Positions 46,612 through 56,326 of a DNA stretch of 64,000 nucleotides are shown here, piece after piece. Position 1 is the first letter of the stretch. Every line of letters begins with the position of its first letter. A program made the translations under genes and the position numbers. The stretch covers positions 496,001 through 560,000 of the forward strand of contig CBDFKB010000008.1 of assembly GCA_965248715.1 (NCBI GenBank). Direction: 5' to 3'. The DNA is from CBDFKB01 sp965248715. Its GTDB lineage: Bacteria; Pseudomonadota; Alphaproteobacteria; Rhizobiales; Rhizobiaceae. A model generated the notes under the pieces. It ran no database searches, was not told the DNA's origin, and was given only the letters and a program-made list of their open reading frames with translations.

Positions 46612-48348
46612 ATGCACAAATTGCTCATGGCCTCGGCGGCTGCCGTGGCCTTAAACGTGTTCGCTCTTCCGGCTTTTGCCGGTATGGCCGAAGCGGAAAA
46701 GTGGATCAATGAAGAATTTCAACCTTCCGTGCTCTCGAATGCAGAGCAGATGAAGGAGATGGATTGGTTTGTAAATGCCTCGGCGCCGTTCGCCGGCATG
46801 GAAGTAAATGTACTTTCCGAGACCATTCCGACCCATACTTATGAGTCCGAGACCCTTACCAAGGCGTTCGAAGAGATCACCGGCATTAAGGTCAACCATC
46901 AATTGCTCGGCGAAGGCGAAGTAGTTCAGGCGGTCCAGACGCAAATGCAGACCGGCCGCAATCTCTACGACGCCTACATCAACGATTCGGACCTGATCGG
47001 CACCCATTCCAGGCTGCAATTGGCGATCAATCTTAGCGATTGGATGGCCGGCGAGGGCGCAGATGTCACCAATCCGATGCTCGATGTCAACGACTTCATC
47101 GGCAAGTCCTTTACCACCGGACCTGACGGCAAACTCTATCAGCTTCCCGATCAGCAATTCGCTAATTTGTACTGGTTCCGCAAGGACTGGTTCGACCGTA
47201 AAGACCTGCAGGCCAAGTTCAAGGAAATGTATGGCTACGATCTAGGCGTACCGGTCAATTGGTCGGCTTATGAAGATATCGCCGAGTTCTTTTCCGTGCA
47301 TGTCAAGGAAATCGACGGTGTTAGGGTCTATGGCCACATGGATTATGGCAAGCGCGCGCCGGACCTTGGCTGGCGCATGACTGACGCCTGGCTCGCTATG
47401 GCGGGTGCCGGAACCAAAGGCGAACCGAATGGCGTACCGATTGATGAGTGGGGCATTCGCATGGAAGCCGGTTCTTGTAACCCGGCCGGCGCCAGTGTTA
47501 GCCGCGGTGGCGAGGCCAACGGGCCAGCTTCGGTTTATGCGATCCGCAAATGGGACGAATGGCTGCGCGCGTACGCGCCTCCAGGCGCCGCCGATTACGA
47601 CTTTTACCAGTCGCTGCCGGCGCTAAGCCAAGGCAATGTGGCCCAGCAGATCTTTTGGTACACCGCATTTACCGCTTCCATGGTGGCGCCGAAGTCTGAA
47701 GGCAACAATACGGTGGACGATGATGGCAACCCGCTATGGCGGATGGCTCCTTCGCCGCACGGTCCTTACTGGCAGGAAGGCCAAAAAGTCGGCTATCAGG
47801 ATGCTGGATCGTGGACGATCATGAAATCGACCCCGACCAACCGTGCCAAAGCTGCATGGCTTTATGCCCAATTCGTGGTCTCCAAGACCGTCGATACCAA
47901 GAAAAGCCATGTCGGTTTGACGTTTATCCGCGATACTACGGTTCGTCATGCGAGCTTTACCGAGCGTGCGTCAAAACTTGGCGGGTTAATCGAGTTCTAT
48001 CGCTCGCCGGACCGGGTGCGCTGGTCACCGACCGGCATCAATGTGCCGGATTATCCCAAGCTGGCGCAGATCTGGTGGCAGCAGATTGGCGATGTAAACT
48101 CCGGTGCTTTTACCGCGCAAGAAGCCATGGATCGGCTCGCTAGCGAAATGGACGTTACCATGTCGCGCATGCAGCGTGCCGATGAAGCGGGCAATGTCTA
48201 TGGCGGTTGTGGTCCGCGCCTAAACGATGAAGTGGATCCATCAGAATGGCTTGGCAAACCGGACGGCCCGAAGGCTAAACTCGACAATGAAAAGCCCCAG
48301 GGCGAAACGGTCAACTATGATGAGTTGGTAGCTCGTTGGGCCCAATAA
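46612..48348 (+). CDS. glpV: Glycerol ABC transporter substrate-binding protein GlpV
   Basis: A 578-residue periplasmic solute-binding protein with signal peptide MHKLLMASAAAVALNVFALPAFA. Long for a binding protein, as in rhizobial GlpV (about 575 residues). Mature features include 'IPTHTYESETLTKAFEEITGIKVNHQLLGEGEVVQAVQTQMQTGRNLYDAYINDSDLIGTH'. The start at 46612 follows GGAGGAGATGAG. It is the first gene of the transporter operon; a GC-rich hairpin follows the stop, as often seen after highly expressed binding-protein genes. Confidence 0.92.
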   Translation: MHKLLMASAAAVALNVFALPAFAGMAEAEKWINEEFQPSVLSNAEQMKEMDWFVNASAPFAGMEVNVLSETIPTHTYESETLTKAFEEITGIKVNHQLLGEGEVVQAVQTQMQTGRNLYDAYINDSDLIGTHSRLQLAINLSDWMAGEGADVTNPMLDVNDFIGKSFTTGPDGKLYQLPDQQFANLYWFRKDWFDRKDLQAKFKEMYGYDLGVPVNWSAYEDIAEFFSVHVKEIDGVRVYGHMDYGKRAPDLGWRMTDAWLAMAGAGTKGEPNGVPIDEWGIRMEAGSCNPAGASVSRGGEANGPASVYAIRKWDEWLRAYAPPGAADYDFYQSLPALSQGNVAQQIFWYTAFTASMVAPKSEGNNTVDDDGNPLWRMAPSPHGPYWQEGQKVGYQDAGSWTIMKSTPTNRAKAAWLYAQFVVSKTVDTKKSHVGLTFIRDTTVRHASFTERASKLGGLIEFYRSPDRVRWSPTGINVPDYPKLAQIWWQQIGDVNSGAFTAQEAMDRLASEMDVTMSRMQRADEAGNVYGGCGPRLNDEVDPSEWLGKPDGPKAKLDNEKPQGETVNYDELVARWAQ

Positions 48349-48385
48349 ACGGTATCAACTGATCCTTTATGCAATACAATAACAG

Positions 48386-48409
48386 TGCCGGCGCTTATGG
48401 GCGCCGGCA
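48386..48409 (+). terminator. GC-rich hairpin between glpV and glpS
   Basis: TGCCGGCGC and GCGCCGGCA pair perfectly over nine bases around TTATGG. No T-run follows, so it is more likely an mRNA-stabilising or partial-termination hairpin that lowers expression of the downstream ATPases relative to glpV. Confidence 0.7.
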
Positions 48410-48471
48410 GGTTTCGGTCGAAATGGCCTAAGAAACTGGGCGGTATTTTGACGATAGTCGGGGGCACGAAG

Positions 48472-49549
48472 GTGCTGGAACTCAAAGGTGTGGCGAAGTC
48501 GGTTTCTGGCGCGGTGCACATTCACCCGACCAGCATGGTCCTACGAGCCAGGTGAGTTCAACACGTTGCTGGGCACCACGCTTGCCGGCAAAACCACACT
48601 GATGCAAATCATCGCTGGCCTGGAAAAACCCACCGCCGGCGAAGTGTGGCTGGACGGCCGAGACATCACCAACCTTACGGTGCAAAAGCGCAACGTGTCG
48701 ATGGTCTATCAGCAATTCATCAACTATCCGATGATGAGTGTTTACGACAATATCGCCTCGCCTTTGCGGGTGGCGCGCCTGGCGCAGGACGAAATCACCC
48801 GCCGGGTCGGCGCGATGGCCGAATTGCTGAAAATCTCTGCGTTACTGGACCGCCGCCCAGCGGAATTGTCCGGTGGCCAGCAACAACGAACGGCAATGGC
48901 GCGGGCGCTGGTAAAGGATTCCGACCTGATCCTGCTCGACGAGCCGCTCGCCAATTTGGATTTCAAGCTGCGTGAGGAATTGCGCGACGAATTGCCGAAA
49001 CTATTCGCAACTCGCGATTGTGTGGTGGTTTATGCAACCACCGAACCATCGGAAGCTCTGTTGCTTGGCGGCAAGACCGCCGCGCTGTTTGAAGGCCGGG
49101 TGGCGGATTTCGGCCCGAGCGGCGACATTTATCGCAAGCCATCGGATCTCACGAGTGCGAAAGTGTTTTCCGAACCGCCGATGAATATCGCCAAAGTCAC
49201 CAAATCGGGCAATCGGGTGGTGTTGAACCAACAGGTTGGCTGGGCTGCGCCTGACGAACTCGCCGATGGCGACTACACGGTCGGCATTCGCCCACACCAC
49301 GTTTCGCCGGTCACGGTAAATGGCGAGGCGGTGGCGGTCGAGGGAACGATCAAAGTTGCCGAATTGAGCGGATCGGAAAGCATCGTGCATTTTGATGCCT
49401 ATGGCAATTCCTGGGTGTCGTTGTCGCACGGCGTTCATCCCTTCGAGGCAGGAGCGACAGCAACGCTTTATGTCGATGTTTCGCGCTGTTTTTACTTCGA
49501 TCGATCGGGCGCGCTGGTGTTGGCCAGCGGCAAGCAGGTGGGGGGCTAA
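48472..49549 (+). CDS. glpS: Glycerol ABC transporter ATPase GlpS, with an apparent frameshift near codon 24
   Basis: The conserved N-terminus starts at GTG 48472 ('MLELKGVAKSVSGAVHIHPTSMVL') and then hits a stop. The rest ('EPGEFNTLLGTTLAGKTTLMQIIAGLEKPTAGEVWLDGRDITNL...') is in the next frame. Deleting one base, such as C48544, restores a single protein of about 358 residues. The Walker A GTTLAGKT has the relaxed form usual in GlpS; the signature is LSGGQQQR and Walker B is LILLDEPLANLD. It may be a genuine mutation or a sequencing error. If real, glycerol uptake through this system would depend on a shortened ATPase starting near 48488. Confidence 0.85.
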
Positions 49550-49550
49550 G

Positions 49551-50627
49551 ATGGCAAAGATCACGCTTTCCAACCTCAAGCATAGTTATCTTTCCGATCC
49601 GCGCGGGGCGGACGATTGGGCGCTTAAGGAACTCGATCTCGAATGGGACGATGGTGGTGCATATGCGCTGCTTGGCCCGTCTGGCTGTGGCAAGACGACC
49701 TTGCTCAATTTGATCTCGGGTCTGCTGGTGCCGAGTGCAGGTAAGGTGCTGTTCGACGACGAAGACGTGACCAAGCAGAGCCCGGAACTGCGCCGTATCG
49801 CCCAGGTGTTTCAGTTTCCGGTGGTCTACGACACCATGACTGTGTTCGACAATTTGGCTTTTCCGCTGCGCAATCGCGGTGTTGATGAAGGGTTGGTGCG
49901 CAAGCGGGTCGCCGAAGTCGCCGATATGACTGATCTTTCCGCCATGTTGGACCGGCGCGCATCGGGGCTGACGGCGGACGGTAAACAGAAAATTTCGCTT
50001 GGCCGCGGGCTGGTTCGCACCGATGTCAACGCAATCTTGTTCGACGAACCGTTGACCGTGATCGATCCGCACCTAAAATTCCAATTGCGTTCGAAGCTAA
50101 AAGAGCTGCATCAGCGCATCGCCATTACCATGATCTACGTTACCCATGACCAGACCGAAGCGCTGACTTTTGCCGACCGGGTGGTGGTGATGAACGCTGG
50201 CGAAGTGGTGCAGATCGGCTCGCCGCAAGAATTGTTTGAAACTCCGCACCACACATTTGTCGGCCACTTCATCGGTTCGCCGGGCATGAATGTGGTGCCG
50301 TGTGAGACCGACAATGGAGCAGCGGTATTGGATGGGCACAAACTGACTACCGCCAATACCGCCGACGATGGGCCGGGCCAAGTCGAAATCGGTGTAAGGC
50401 CGGAACATGTACGCTTTGCCGATGATGGTATCGACGCGCGGATCGTCAAAATCTCGGATACCGGCCGGTTCCGCATTGTCGAAGCCGAATGCGCTGGCGG
50501 CAGCGTCAAATTGCTGGTCGGCGAAGGCACAAATATTCCAAGCGAAACCGTAAGGCTCGCCTTTGACCCGGCCGGCACGCGGATTTACCGCAATGGCTGG
50601 CTGTGTGGCACAGGACGCGCGCCATGA
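49551..50627 (+). CDS. glpT: Glycerol ABC transporter ATPase GlpT
   Basis: A 358-residue ATPase starting one base after the glpS stop. Walker A is GPSGCGKTT, Walker B region is 'AILFDEPLTVIDPHLK', and the signature is altered ('GLTADGKQKISLGRGLVR' instead of LSGGQ), which is common in GlpT. A C-terminal TOBE-like domain begins near residue 240. GlpS and GlpT form a heterodimeric motor, with the unusual signature suggesting one degenerate nucleotide site. The name follows rhizobial glycerol transport genes, not the E. coli G3P antiporter. Confidence 0.9.
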   Translation: MAKITLSNLKHSYLSDPRGADDWALKELDLEWDDGGAYALLGPSGCGKTTLLNLISGLLVPSAGKVLFDDEDVTKQSPELRRIAQVFQFPVVYDTMTVFDNLAFPLRNRGVDEGLVRKRVAEVADMTDLSAMLDRRASGLTADGKQKISLGRGLVRTDVNAILFDEPLTVIDPHLKFQLRSKLKELHQRIAITMIYVTHDQTEALTFADRVVVMNAGEVVQIGSPQELFETPHHTFVGHFIGSPGMNVVPCETDNGAAVLDGHKLTTANTADDGPGQVEIGVRPEHVRFADDGIDARIVKISDTGRFRIVEAECAGGSVKLLVGEGTNIPSETVRLAFDPAGTRIYRNGWLCGTGRAP

Positions 50628-51487
50628 ACAAGACCGTCAACCAAAAGGCCTGGTTCCTGGTATTGCCGGTGCTAATTTTGGTAGCGTTTAATGCCATCGT
50701 GCCGTTGATGACCGTGGTCAATTATTCGGTTCAGGAAACCTTCGGCAACAATGTATTTTTCTGGTCGGGGATTTTGTGGTTCGAGCAAGTGTTGCAGTCG
50801 TCACGGTTTCACGAGGCGCTCGGCCGCCAGTTAACTTTCACCTTTACGATCCTCGCCATTGAGATACCGCTCGGGGTGGCGATTGCGCTGGCCATGCCGC
50901 GCAAGGGCATCTGGGTGTCGGTTTGCCTGGTACTAATGGCGATGCCGCTGTTGATCCCGTGGAACGTGGTCGGCGCGATGTGGAATATTTTTGGCCTGCC
51001 GGAGATCGGCCTGCTCGGCAAGACGCTGAATTCGATCGGCTTCGACTACAATTATACCCGCCAACCCGGTGACGCCTGGTTCACATTGATTCTGATGGAT
51101 GTGTGGCATTGGACATCGTTGGTGGTGTTGCTCGCCTATGCCGGGTTGGTGGCGATCCCCGACGCTTACTATCAGGCGGCGCGGATCGATGGTGCTTCCA
51201 GTTGGGCGGTGTTCCGTTACATCCAACTGCCAAAGATGAAACGCGTGCTGACGATCGCGATCTTGTTGCGCTTCATGGATTCGTTCAACATCTACACCGA
51301 ACCATCGGTACTGACCGGCGGCGGTCCGGGCAGTTCCACCACCCTATTGTCGATCGATTTGGTCAAGATTGCGCTCGGCCAATTTGACCTAGGCCCGGCG
51401 GCGGCAATGTCCCTGGTCTATTTCCTGGTGATCTTGCTAATGAGCTGGGTGTTCTACACCATCATGATGCGTAACGAGGAACAGTAA
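50624..51487 (+). CDS. glpP: Glycerol ABC transporter permease GlpP
   Basis: A 287-residue MalF-type inner-membrane permease with six hydrophobic segments. The EAA loop is 'VAIPDAYYQAARIDGASSWAVFRYIQLPKMKRVL', and 'TEPSVLTGGGPGSSTTLLSIDLVKIAL' is typical of sugar/polyol permeases. The start at 50624 overlaps the glpT stop by four bases (ATGA). Confidence 0.92.
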   Translation: MNKTVNQKAWFLVLPVLILVAFNAIVPLMTVVNYSVQETFGNNVFFWSGILWFEQVLQSSRFHEALGRQLTFTFTILAIEIPLGVAIALAMPRKGIWVSVCLVLMAMPLLIPWNVVGAMWNIFGLPEIGLLGKTLNSIGFDYNYTRQPGDAWFTLILMDVWHWTSLVVLLAYAGLVAIPDAYYQAARIDGASSWAVFRYIQLPKMKRVLTIAILLRFMDSFNIYTEPSVLTGGGPGSSTTLLSIDLVKIALGQFDLGPAAAMSLVYFLVILLMSWVFYTIMMRNEEQ

Positions 51488-52287
51488 TGAAACGGTTTTC
51501 CTGGCTGGTGCCGACGCTCTACATTTTGTTCCTATTATTGCCGATCTATTGGCTGATCTCGATGTCGTTTAAGACCACCAATGAAATCCTCGGTTCGTTC
51601 ACCCTGTGGCCGCAAAAATTCACCCTTCAGAACTACCGCACCATTTTCACCGACCCGACCTGGTATATGGGCTATGTCAATTCGATCATCTATGTGTCGA
51701 TCAACACCGTGCTGTCGGTTACTGTGGCGTTGCCGGCGGCGTACGCGTTTTCGCGCTACCGGTTCCTCGGCGACAAGCATTTGTTCTTTTGGCTGTTGAC
51801 CAACCGCATGGCGCCGGCGGCAGTATTCGCGCTGCCGTTTTTCCAGCTCTATTCCGCGGTCGGTATTTTCGACACCCATTTGGCGGTGGCGTTGGCCCAT
51901 ACCTTGTTCAACATTCCGCTGGCGGTGTGGATTTTGGAAGGGTTTATTTCCGGGGTGCCAAAACAACTAGACGAAACCGCCTTTGTCGACGGCTATTCGT
52001 TCCCGGTGTTTTTCACCCGCATTTTCATTCCGACGATCGCCGCCGGCATCGGTGTTGCCGCCTTCTTCTGCTTCATGTTTTCGTGGGTCGAATTGTTGCT
52101 GGCCAAAACGCTGACCGCAGTTGCCGCAAAACCGATAGCTGCCGCAATGACCAAGACCGCGTCGTCGTCCGGCTATGAGCTCGGTCTATTGGCGGCGGCC
52201 GGCTCGTTGACGATCATTCCCGGCGCAATCGTGATCTATTTCGTGCGCAATTATATCGCCAAGGGTTTTGCGCTGGGCCGGGTATAG
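51487..52287 (+). CDS. glpQ: Glycerol ABC transporter permease GlpQ
   Basis: A 266-residue MalG-type permease with about six hydrophobic segments. The EAA loop reads 'SGVPKQLDETAFVDGYSFPVFFTRIFIPTIAAGIGVAAFF'. The start overlaps the glpP stop (TAATG). It ends 'NYIAKGFALGRV', characteristic of this permease type. GlpQ here is a permease, not the phosphodiesterase of the same name. Confidence 0.92.
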   Translation: MKRFSWLVPTLYILFLLLPIYWLISMSFKTTNEILGSFTLWPQKFTLQNYRTIFTDPTWYMGYVNSIIYVSINTVLSVTVALPAAYAFSRYRFLGDKHLFFWLLTNRMAPAAVFALPFFQLYSAVGIFDTHLAVALAHTLFNIPLAVWILEGFISGVPKQLDETAFVDGYSFPVFFTRIFIPTIAAGIGVAAFFCFMFSWVELLLAKTLTAVAAKPIAAAMTKTASSSGYELGLLAAAGSLTIIPGAIVIYFVRNYIAKGFALGRV

Positions 52288-52311
52288 GGCCAAATTTGTG
52301 AGGAAATAACC

Positions 52312-52635
52312 ATGCAAGACGCGGTACTATTTAGTTTTCAGTGGTGGACCGAACCGCTCGGGTCGTGGATGGCTTGGACCCGGGCAACAATCGCCTTTTT
52401 CCTCTTCATTTTCACCTGCATCGCTTCCATGGGAGTGTGGGAATATTTTAAGCCCGGTGGCGACCCGCGCCATGGGGTGTTGACCCTTGATACCACCAGG
52501 GGCGACCGGTTGTTTATCTCCCTGATCGGCGCCGCGTTCATCTTCATCGGCTGGTTGTTCGCGTTCGGCACCCCTTTGTGGTGGCCGCTCGCATTTGCGC
52601 TTGCTTGGGGCGTATTCGTTTTTTGCTATGTGTGA
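52312..52635 (+). CDS. DUF2160 small membrane protein of the glycerol transporter operon
   Basis: A 107-residue protein with three hydrophobic helices ('WTRATIAFFLFIFTCIASMGVW', 'DRLFISLIGAAFIFIGWLFAF', 'LWWPLAFALAWGVFVFCYV') and the conserved 'KPGGDPRHGVLTLDTTRGDRLF'. DUF2160 proteins occur almost only in GlpSTPQ-type operons. The function is unknown; accessory subunit is the plausible guess. GAGGAAATAACC precedes the start. The opposite-strand oxidoreductase gene ends 51 bp further on, and no glpK is present. Confidence 0.88.
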   Translation: MQDAVLFSFQWWTEPLGSWMAWTRATIAFFLFIFTCIASMGVWEYFKPGGDPRHGVLTLDTTRGDRLFISLIGAAFIFIGWLFAFGTPLWWPLAFALAWGVFVFCYV

Positions 52636-52685
52636 GCGCTAAATGGGATCATCAAAAGGCCAAAAATTTCCACCGAAATATTCCC

Positions 52686-54776
52686 TCAAACCGCCCGGAT
52701 CCAAATGTGGACGTCGTGAAATACGCCGCCGCCGACCGGCGCCGGTACGTCACCACCGACCAGGGTATTGATGCCGCAACCGTCGACAAAGGCGCTGTTG
52801 GGCCAGATCGAATGGGCGATTGCCACTTTGCGCCGGAGCCCCGACATCGAATTTGCATGCAGACAAACCTGTCCGCGATGGTTGCCGATAACGATTTCGG
52901 CGCCGTTGGAAATACCCAGTTCGGCCAAATCATCGGGATGGATGAACAATTCGGGCCGGCCCTCTTGATCGAGCGAGGTTGGGGTTTCGTTGAAGGTTGA
53001 ATTGAGGAAATTCCTGGCCGGGCTGGTCGCCAAACGAAAAGGATGTTGGTCGTCGGTTTCTTCCAGTACCTGCCAGTGATCGGGAAAGCGCGGCATGTCG
53101 CTGACATTTCCATAGGCTTTGATGCCAGGGCGGAAATGGGCTTCGCTCCAGTCGGGGGCAAAGCGGAATTTACCGTCCGGATGTCCGAAGCCGTTTAGAA
53201 AATGCGATGCTTCGAACGATGGCTGAACGTCCATCCACCCGGTTTTTTCCAATGTCACCAGATCGCCATGATTGCTGCGTTTCAGTACATCGTCGATGAT
53301 TTCTCGTGCCGTCATCGAAAAACCGGCATGCTCGAAGCCAAGGCGCTTGGCTAACGCGCAAACCACATCGTGGTTGGACCTGCATTGGCCAGGCGGATCA
53401 ATCAGCTTGGGCCCCAACATTACGTGCTGATGGCCACCGCCCTGATAGACATCGTCATGCTCCAAAAACATGGTCGCCGGCAGCACGATATCGGCCAATT
53501 GCGCGGTTTCGGTCATGAATTGCTCGTGGACACAGGTAAACACATCCTCGCGCGCCATGCCTTGTTTGACCAAGGCCTGCTCCGGCGCCACCGAGACCGG
53601 GTTGGTGCTTTGGGTGAGGAGCGCGGTGACCGGGGGGCCATGTTTGAGTGCTTCGCGGTCACCGGTCAGCACCCGGCCGATCTGGCACTGGTCGAGCCAA
53701 CGAACGCTTTCGTCCTTGATGTCCAGCCCTTCGATCAGGGTTTTGTCCCAACCATAGATGCCGCCGGAATTGTGGAAGGCGCCGCCGCCCGCGAAACGCC
53801 ACGATCCGCGCACCGCGGCGATCGAGGTGACCGCGTGCATGTTGACGGCGCCGTTGCGCTGGCGCGCGAACCCATAACCGATGCGAAAATAGGTGCGGTC
53901 GGTGCGCCCGATCATGGCGGCCAGTTCCTCGATGCGTTCTATCTCTAGCCCGGTAATGGCGGACGCCCACTTGGGTGTCTTATCGCGCAAATGGGCCTCC
54001 AGACCTGCCGGATCATCGGTATACTCGGACATGAAGGTGCGGTCGGCGAAGCCATCACGAAACAGCACATGCATGATCGCGCAGGCCAGCGCACCGTCGG
54101 TGCCAGGTCGGATCACGTAGCCTTGATCAGCCGCGCGCATGGTAGCGGTCTCGTAAACATCGACGCATACCAATTGGGCGCCGCGTTCCTTCCTGGCCTT
54201 GGTGGCGTGAGACATGACATTGACCTGGGTATGTACCGGGTTAGTACCCCAGATCACCACCAGATCGGATTTGGCCATTTCACGCGGATCGGAGCCGGCC
54301 AGTTTGCCGGTGCCAGCGGTGTAGCCTGACCAAGCAAGTGACACGCAAATCGTGTCGTACAAGCCCGAATATTTGCCTGCATGGCGCAGCCGGTGGATGC
54401 CATCGCGCATCAATAGACCCATGGTGCCGGCATATTGATAGGGCCAAACCGATTGCGAACCATGCGCGGCTTCAGCCTTGGTAAAGGCTTCGGCGACTTC
54501 ATCGAGCGCGTCGTCGAAACCGATTTCCTGCCATTCGCCGCTTCCTTTCGTGCCCTTGCGCCGCAACGGTTTTGTCAACCGGTTTGGGTGGTGGACACGC
54601 TCGGCGTAACGCGCAACCTTGGCGCAGATGACGCCGTCGGTATAGGTCTGCGCCGCCGCGCCACGCACCCGGCCGATTGTGTTGGCGTCAAGAACCTCAA
54701 CTTCCAGCGAGCACGAGGACGGACAATCGTGCGGGCAAACCGAAATTCGAGTGTCTGGTTTGACTTGCAGGTTCAT
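52686..54776 (-). CDS. Molybdopterin-dependent oxidoreductase (formate dehydrogenase/DMSO reductase family)
   Basis: A 696-residue protein with no twin-arginine signal, so probably cytoplasmic. The N-terminal cluster site has Cys in 'VCPHDCPSSCSLEV' and 'GVICAKVARYAERVHHPNRLTKPLRRKG', fitting one [4Fe-4S]. Bis-MGD regions include 'LVVIWGTNPVHTQVNVM', 'VCVDVYETATMRAADQGYVIRPGTDGALACAIMHVL', and the C-terminal 'NSTFNETPTSLDQEGRPELFIHPDDLAELGISNGAEIVIGNHRGQV'. The substrate cannot be told. Its ATG overlaps the amidase stop, so translation is coupled. Confidence 0.88.
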   Translation of the reverse strand: MNLQVKPDTRISVCPHDCPSSCSLEVEVLDANTIGRVRGAAAQTYTDGVICAKVARYAERVHHPNRLTKPLRRKGTKGSGEWQEIGFDDALDEVAEAFTKAEAAHGSQSVWPYQYAGTMGLLMRDGIHRLRHAGKYSGLYDTICVSLAWSGYTAGTGKLAGSDPREMAKSDLVVIWGTNPVHTQVNVMSHATKARKERGAQLVCVDVYETATMRAADQGYVIRPGTDGALACAIMHVLFRDGFADRTFMSEYTDDPAGLEAHLRDKTPKWASAITGLEIERIEELAAMIGRTDRTYFRIGYGFARQRNGAVNMHAVTSIAAVRGSWRFAGGGAFHNSGGIYGWDKTLIEGLDIKDESVRWLDQCQIGRVLTGDREALKHGPPVTALLTQSTNPVSVAPEQALVKQGMAREDVFTCVHEQFMTETAQLADIVLPATMFLEHDDVYQGGGHQHVMLGPKLIDPPGQCRSNHDVVCALAKRLGFEHAGFSMTAREIIDDVLKRSNHGDLVTLEKTGWMDVQPSFEASHFLNGFGHPDGKFRFAPDWSEAHFRPGIKAYGNVSDMPRFPDHWQVLEETDDQHPFRLATSPARNFLNSTFNETPTSLDQEGRPELFIHPDDLAELGISNGAEIVIGNHRGQVCLHANSMSGLRRKVAIAHSIWPNSAFVDGCGINTLVGGDVPAPVGGGVFHDVHIWIRAV

Positions 54777-56227
54777 GTTGGTTCCCCATCAGGGTCGAAC
54801 GGATCAATCGGCGTCTTCAGCGCAACGTCGCAAATCTGCTCTAGCGTTTTGGCTACCTTCAGCAATTTTGCTTCGCCGCGCGGCGGGCCGATCAACTGGA
54901 TACCCATCGGCATGGCTTGGTCGGTAAAGCCGACCGGCAACGAAATCGACGGCAGCGCCGTGGTAGTTGCCAGAAATGAAAAGCGCAGCCAGTCCACATA
55001 GTCGGTGAGCGGCTTGCCGTCGAGTTCGGTCGGGTATTCCTGCTCCACAGGGCCTGGGGCCAGGCCGACCACCGGACAGGCGAGCACGTCGTGGCGCTCA
55101 AAGAATGTACGCATAGTGGCAAATAATTGAGAACGATTGCGCTGGGCATCGTAAATTTGATCGGCGGTCAGTCGCTGGCCAAGTTCAATATTTTCACGCA
55201 AGGTGGGTTTGAAGTGTTTCTGCACCGCTTCAGGCAATCGGCCGGGGCCGGCGGCCCACACCATGGCTCTGAGCGTAATATAGGTGTCATACAGATTGGG
55301 CAATTTTGGACATTCTTCGGCGACCCGCACCCCCGCAGCAGACGCGCGTTCCAGCGAACCGCGCAAAATGGCGTCGACTTCACCAGTGATCGGTGACAAC
55401 CCGTTCAAATCACCGGCCCAGGCGATCGAAACGTCGGTGTCTGCTTGCAAAACTGCCTGTTGAAACGGTGTTTTTGGCGCCTCGATGCTGATCGGTGAAG
55501 CAGGGATAAAGCCGCACATGGCGTCGAGGAATAGCGCCGTGTCGCGCACCGTGCGGGCCATCGGTCCTTGCACGCTTTCGATATTAAAGGCGGTGTCCGG
55601 ACCGGCGCCGCCGGCGCGGCCGGGTGTCGGCCGCAATCCGACAATGCCGCAATAGCATGCCGGGGTTCGAAGTGAACCGGCAAGGTCGGAACCATGACTA
55701 AGCCACACTTCCCCGGTGGCAAGCGAGGCTGCCGCGCCACCGGACGAACCGCCGGCATTGCGGTGGATATTCCAGGGATTGCGGGTGCGCCCGAACACAT
55801 CGTTAAAAGTGTTGCCGCCAGCTCCTTGCTCTGGTGTGTTGGTCTTGCCGGCAACAATGGCGCCGTTGCGCTCCATCTGCAGAACGATATCGGAACTGGT
55901 TTGCGGTACGAAATCTTTTAGGCCCCGGGTGCCGGAGGTGGAACGCACACCGGCGACTGCGCTTAAATCCTTGACTCCGATCGGTAAACCCGCCAGCCAA
56001 CCCGGATCGCCCCTGTCGACGCCAAGGTTTTCGGCCGCTTTGTGTGCCCGTTCTTCGCAGCGGGTTACCATCGCATTGATCGCCGGTTCGACTTGGCCAA
56101 TGCGCTGGTAGGCGGCGTCGAGCAATTCGCTCGGGCTGATTTCGCGTCTCTTGAGCAGATCGACGGCCTCATGGGCCTGCAAAACACATAATTGCGGCCC
56201 GGTGAAATTGGTCTTCGGCTTATTCAT
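54773..56227 (-). CDS. Amidase-signature hydrolase
   Basis: About 484 residues from MNKPKTNFTGPQLCVLQAHE. The Ser-cisSer-Lys triad is complete: Lys86 in 'GLPIGVKDLSAVAG', cis-Ser in 'RNAGGSSGGAAASLA' (about 161), and the nucleophile Ser185 in 'SHGSDLAGSLRTPACYCG'. It hydrolyses an amide of unknown structure; relatives include aryl-acylamidases and GatA-like enzymes, and the lack of gatB/C argues against a tRNA role. Coupling to the molybdoenzyme suggests a shared pathway, perhaps an N-heterocyclic amide. Confidence 0.89.
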   Translation of the reverse strand: MNKPKTNFTGPQLCVLQAHEAVDLLKRREISPSELLDAAYQRIGQVEPAINAMVTRCEERAHKAAENLGVDRGDPGWLAGLPIGVKDLSAVAGVRSTSGTRGLKDFVPQTSSDIVLQMERNGAIVAGKTNTPEQGAGGNTFNDVFGRTRNPWNIHRNAGGSSGGAAASLATGEVWLSHGSDLAGSLRTPACYCGIVGLRPTPGRAGGAGPDTAFNIESVQGPMARTVRDTALFLDAMCGFIPASPISIEAPKTPFQQAVLQADTDVSIAWAGDLNGLSPITGEVDAILRGSLERASAAGVRVAEECPKLPNLYDTYITLRAMVWAAGPGRLPEAVQKHFKPTLRENIELGQRLTADQIYDAQRNRSQLFATMRTFFERHDVLACPVVGLAPGPVEQEYPTELDGKPLTDYVDWLRFSFLATTTALPSISLPVGFTDQAMPMGIQLIGPPRGEAKLLKVAKTLEQICDVALKTPIDPFDPDGEPT

Positions 56228-56326
56228 AAATGGGCTTCCCGATGACAAGGACGGCGCTATTTCAGATTAGAACCATTTCCAACTCGCGATCAAACGAAAA
56301 CAAATCCCAACTGGCCAACAGGCCCT

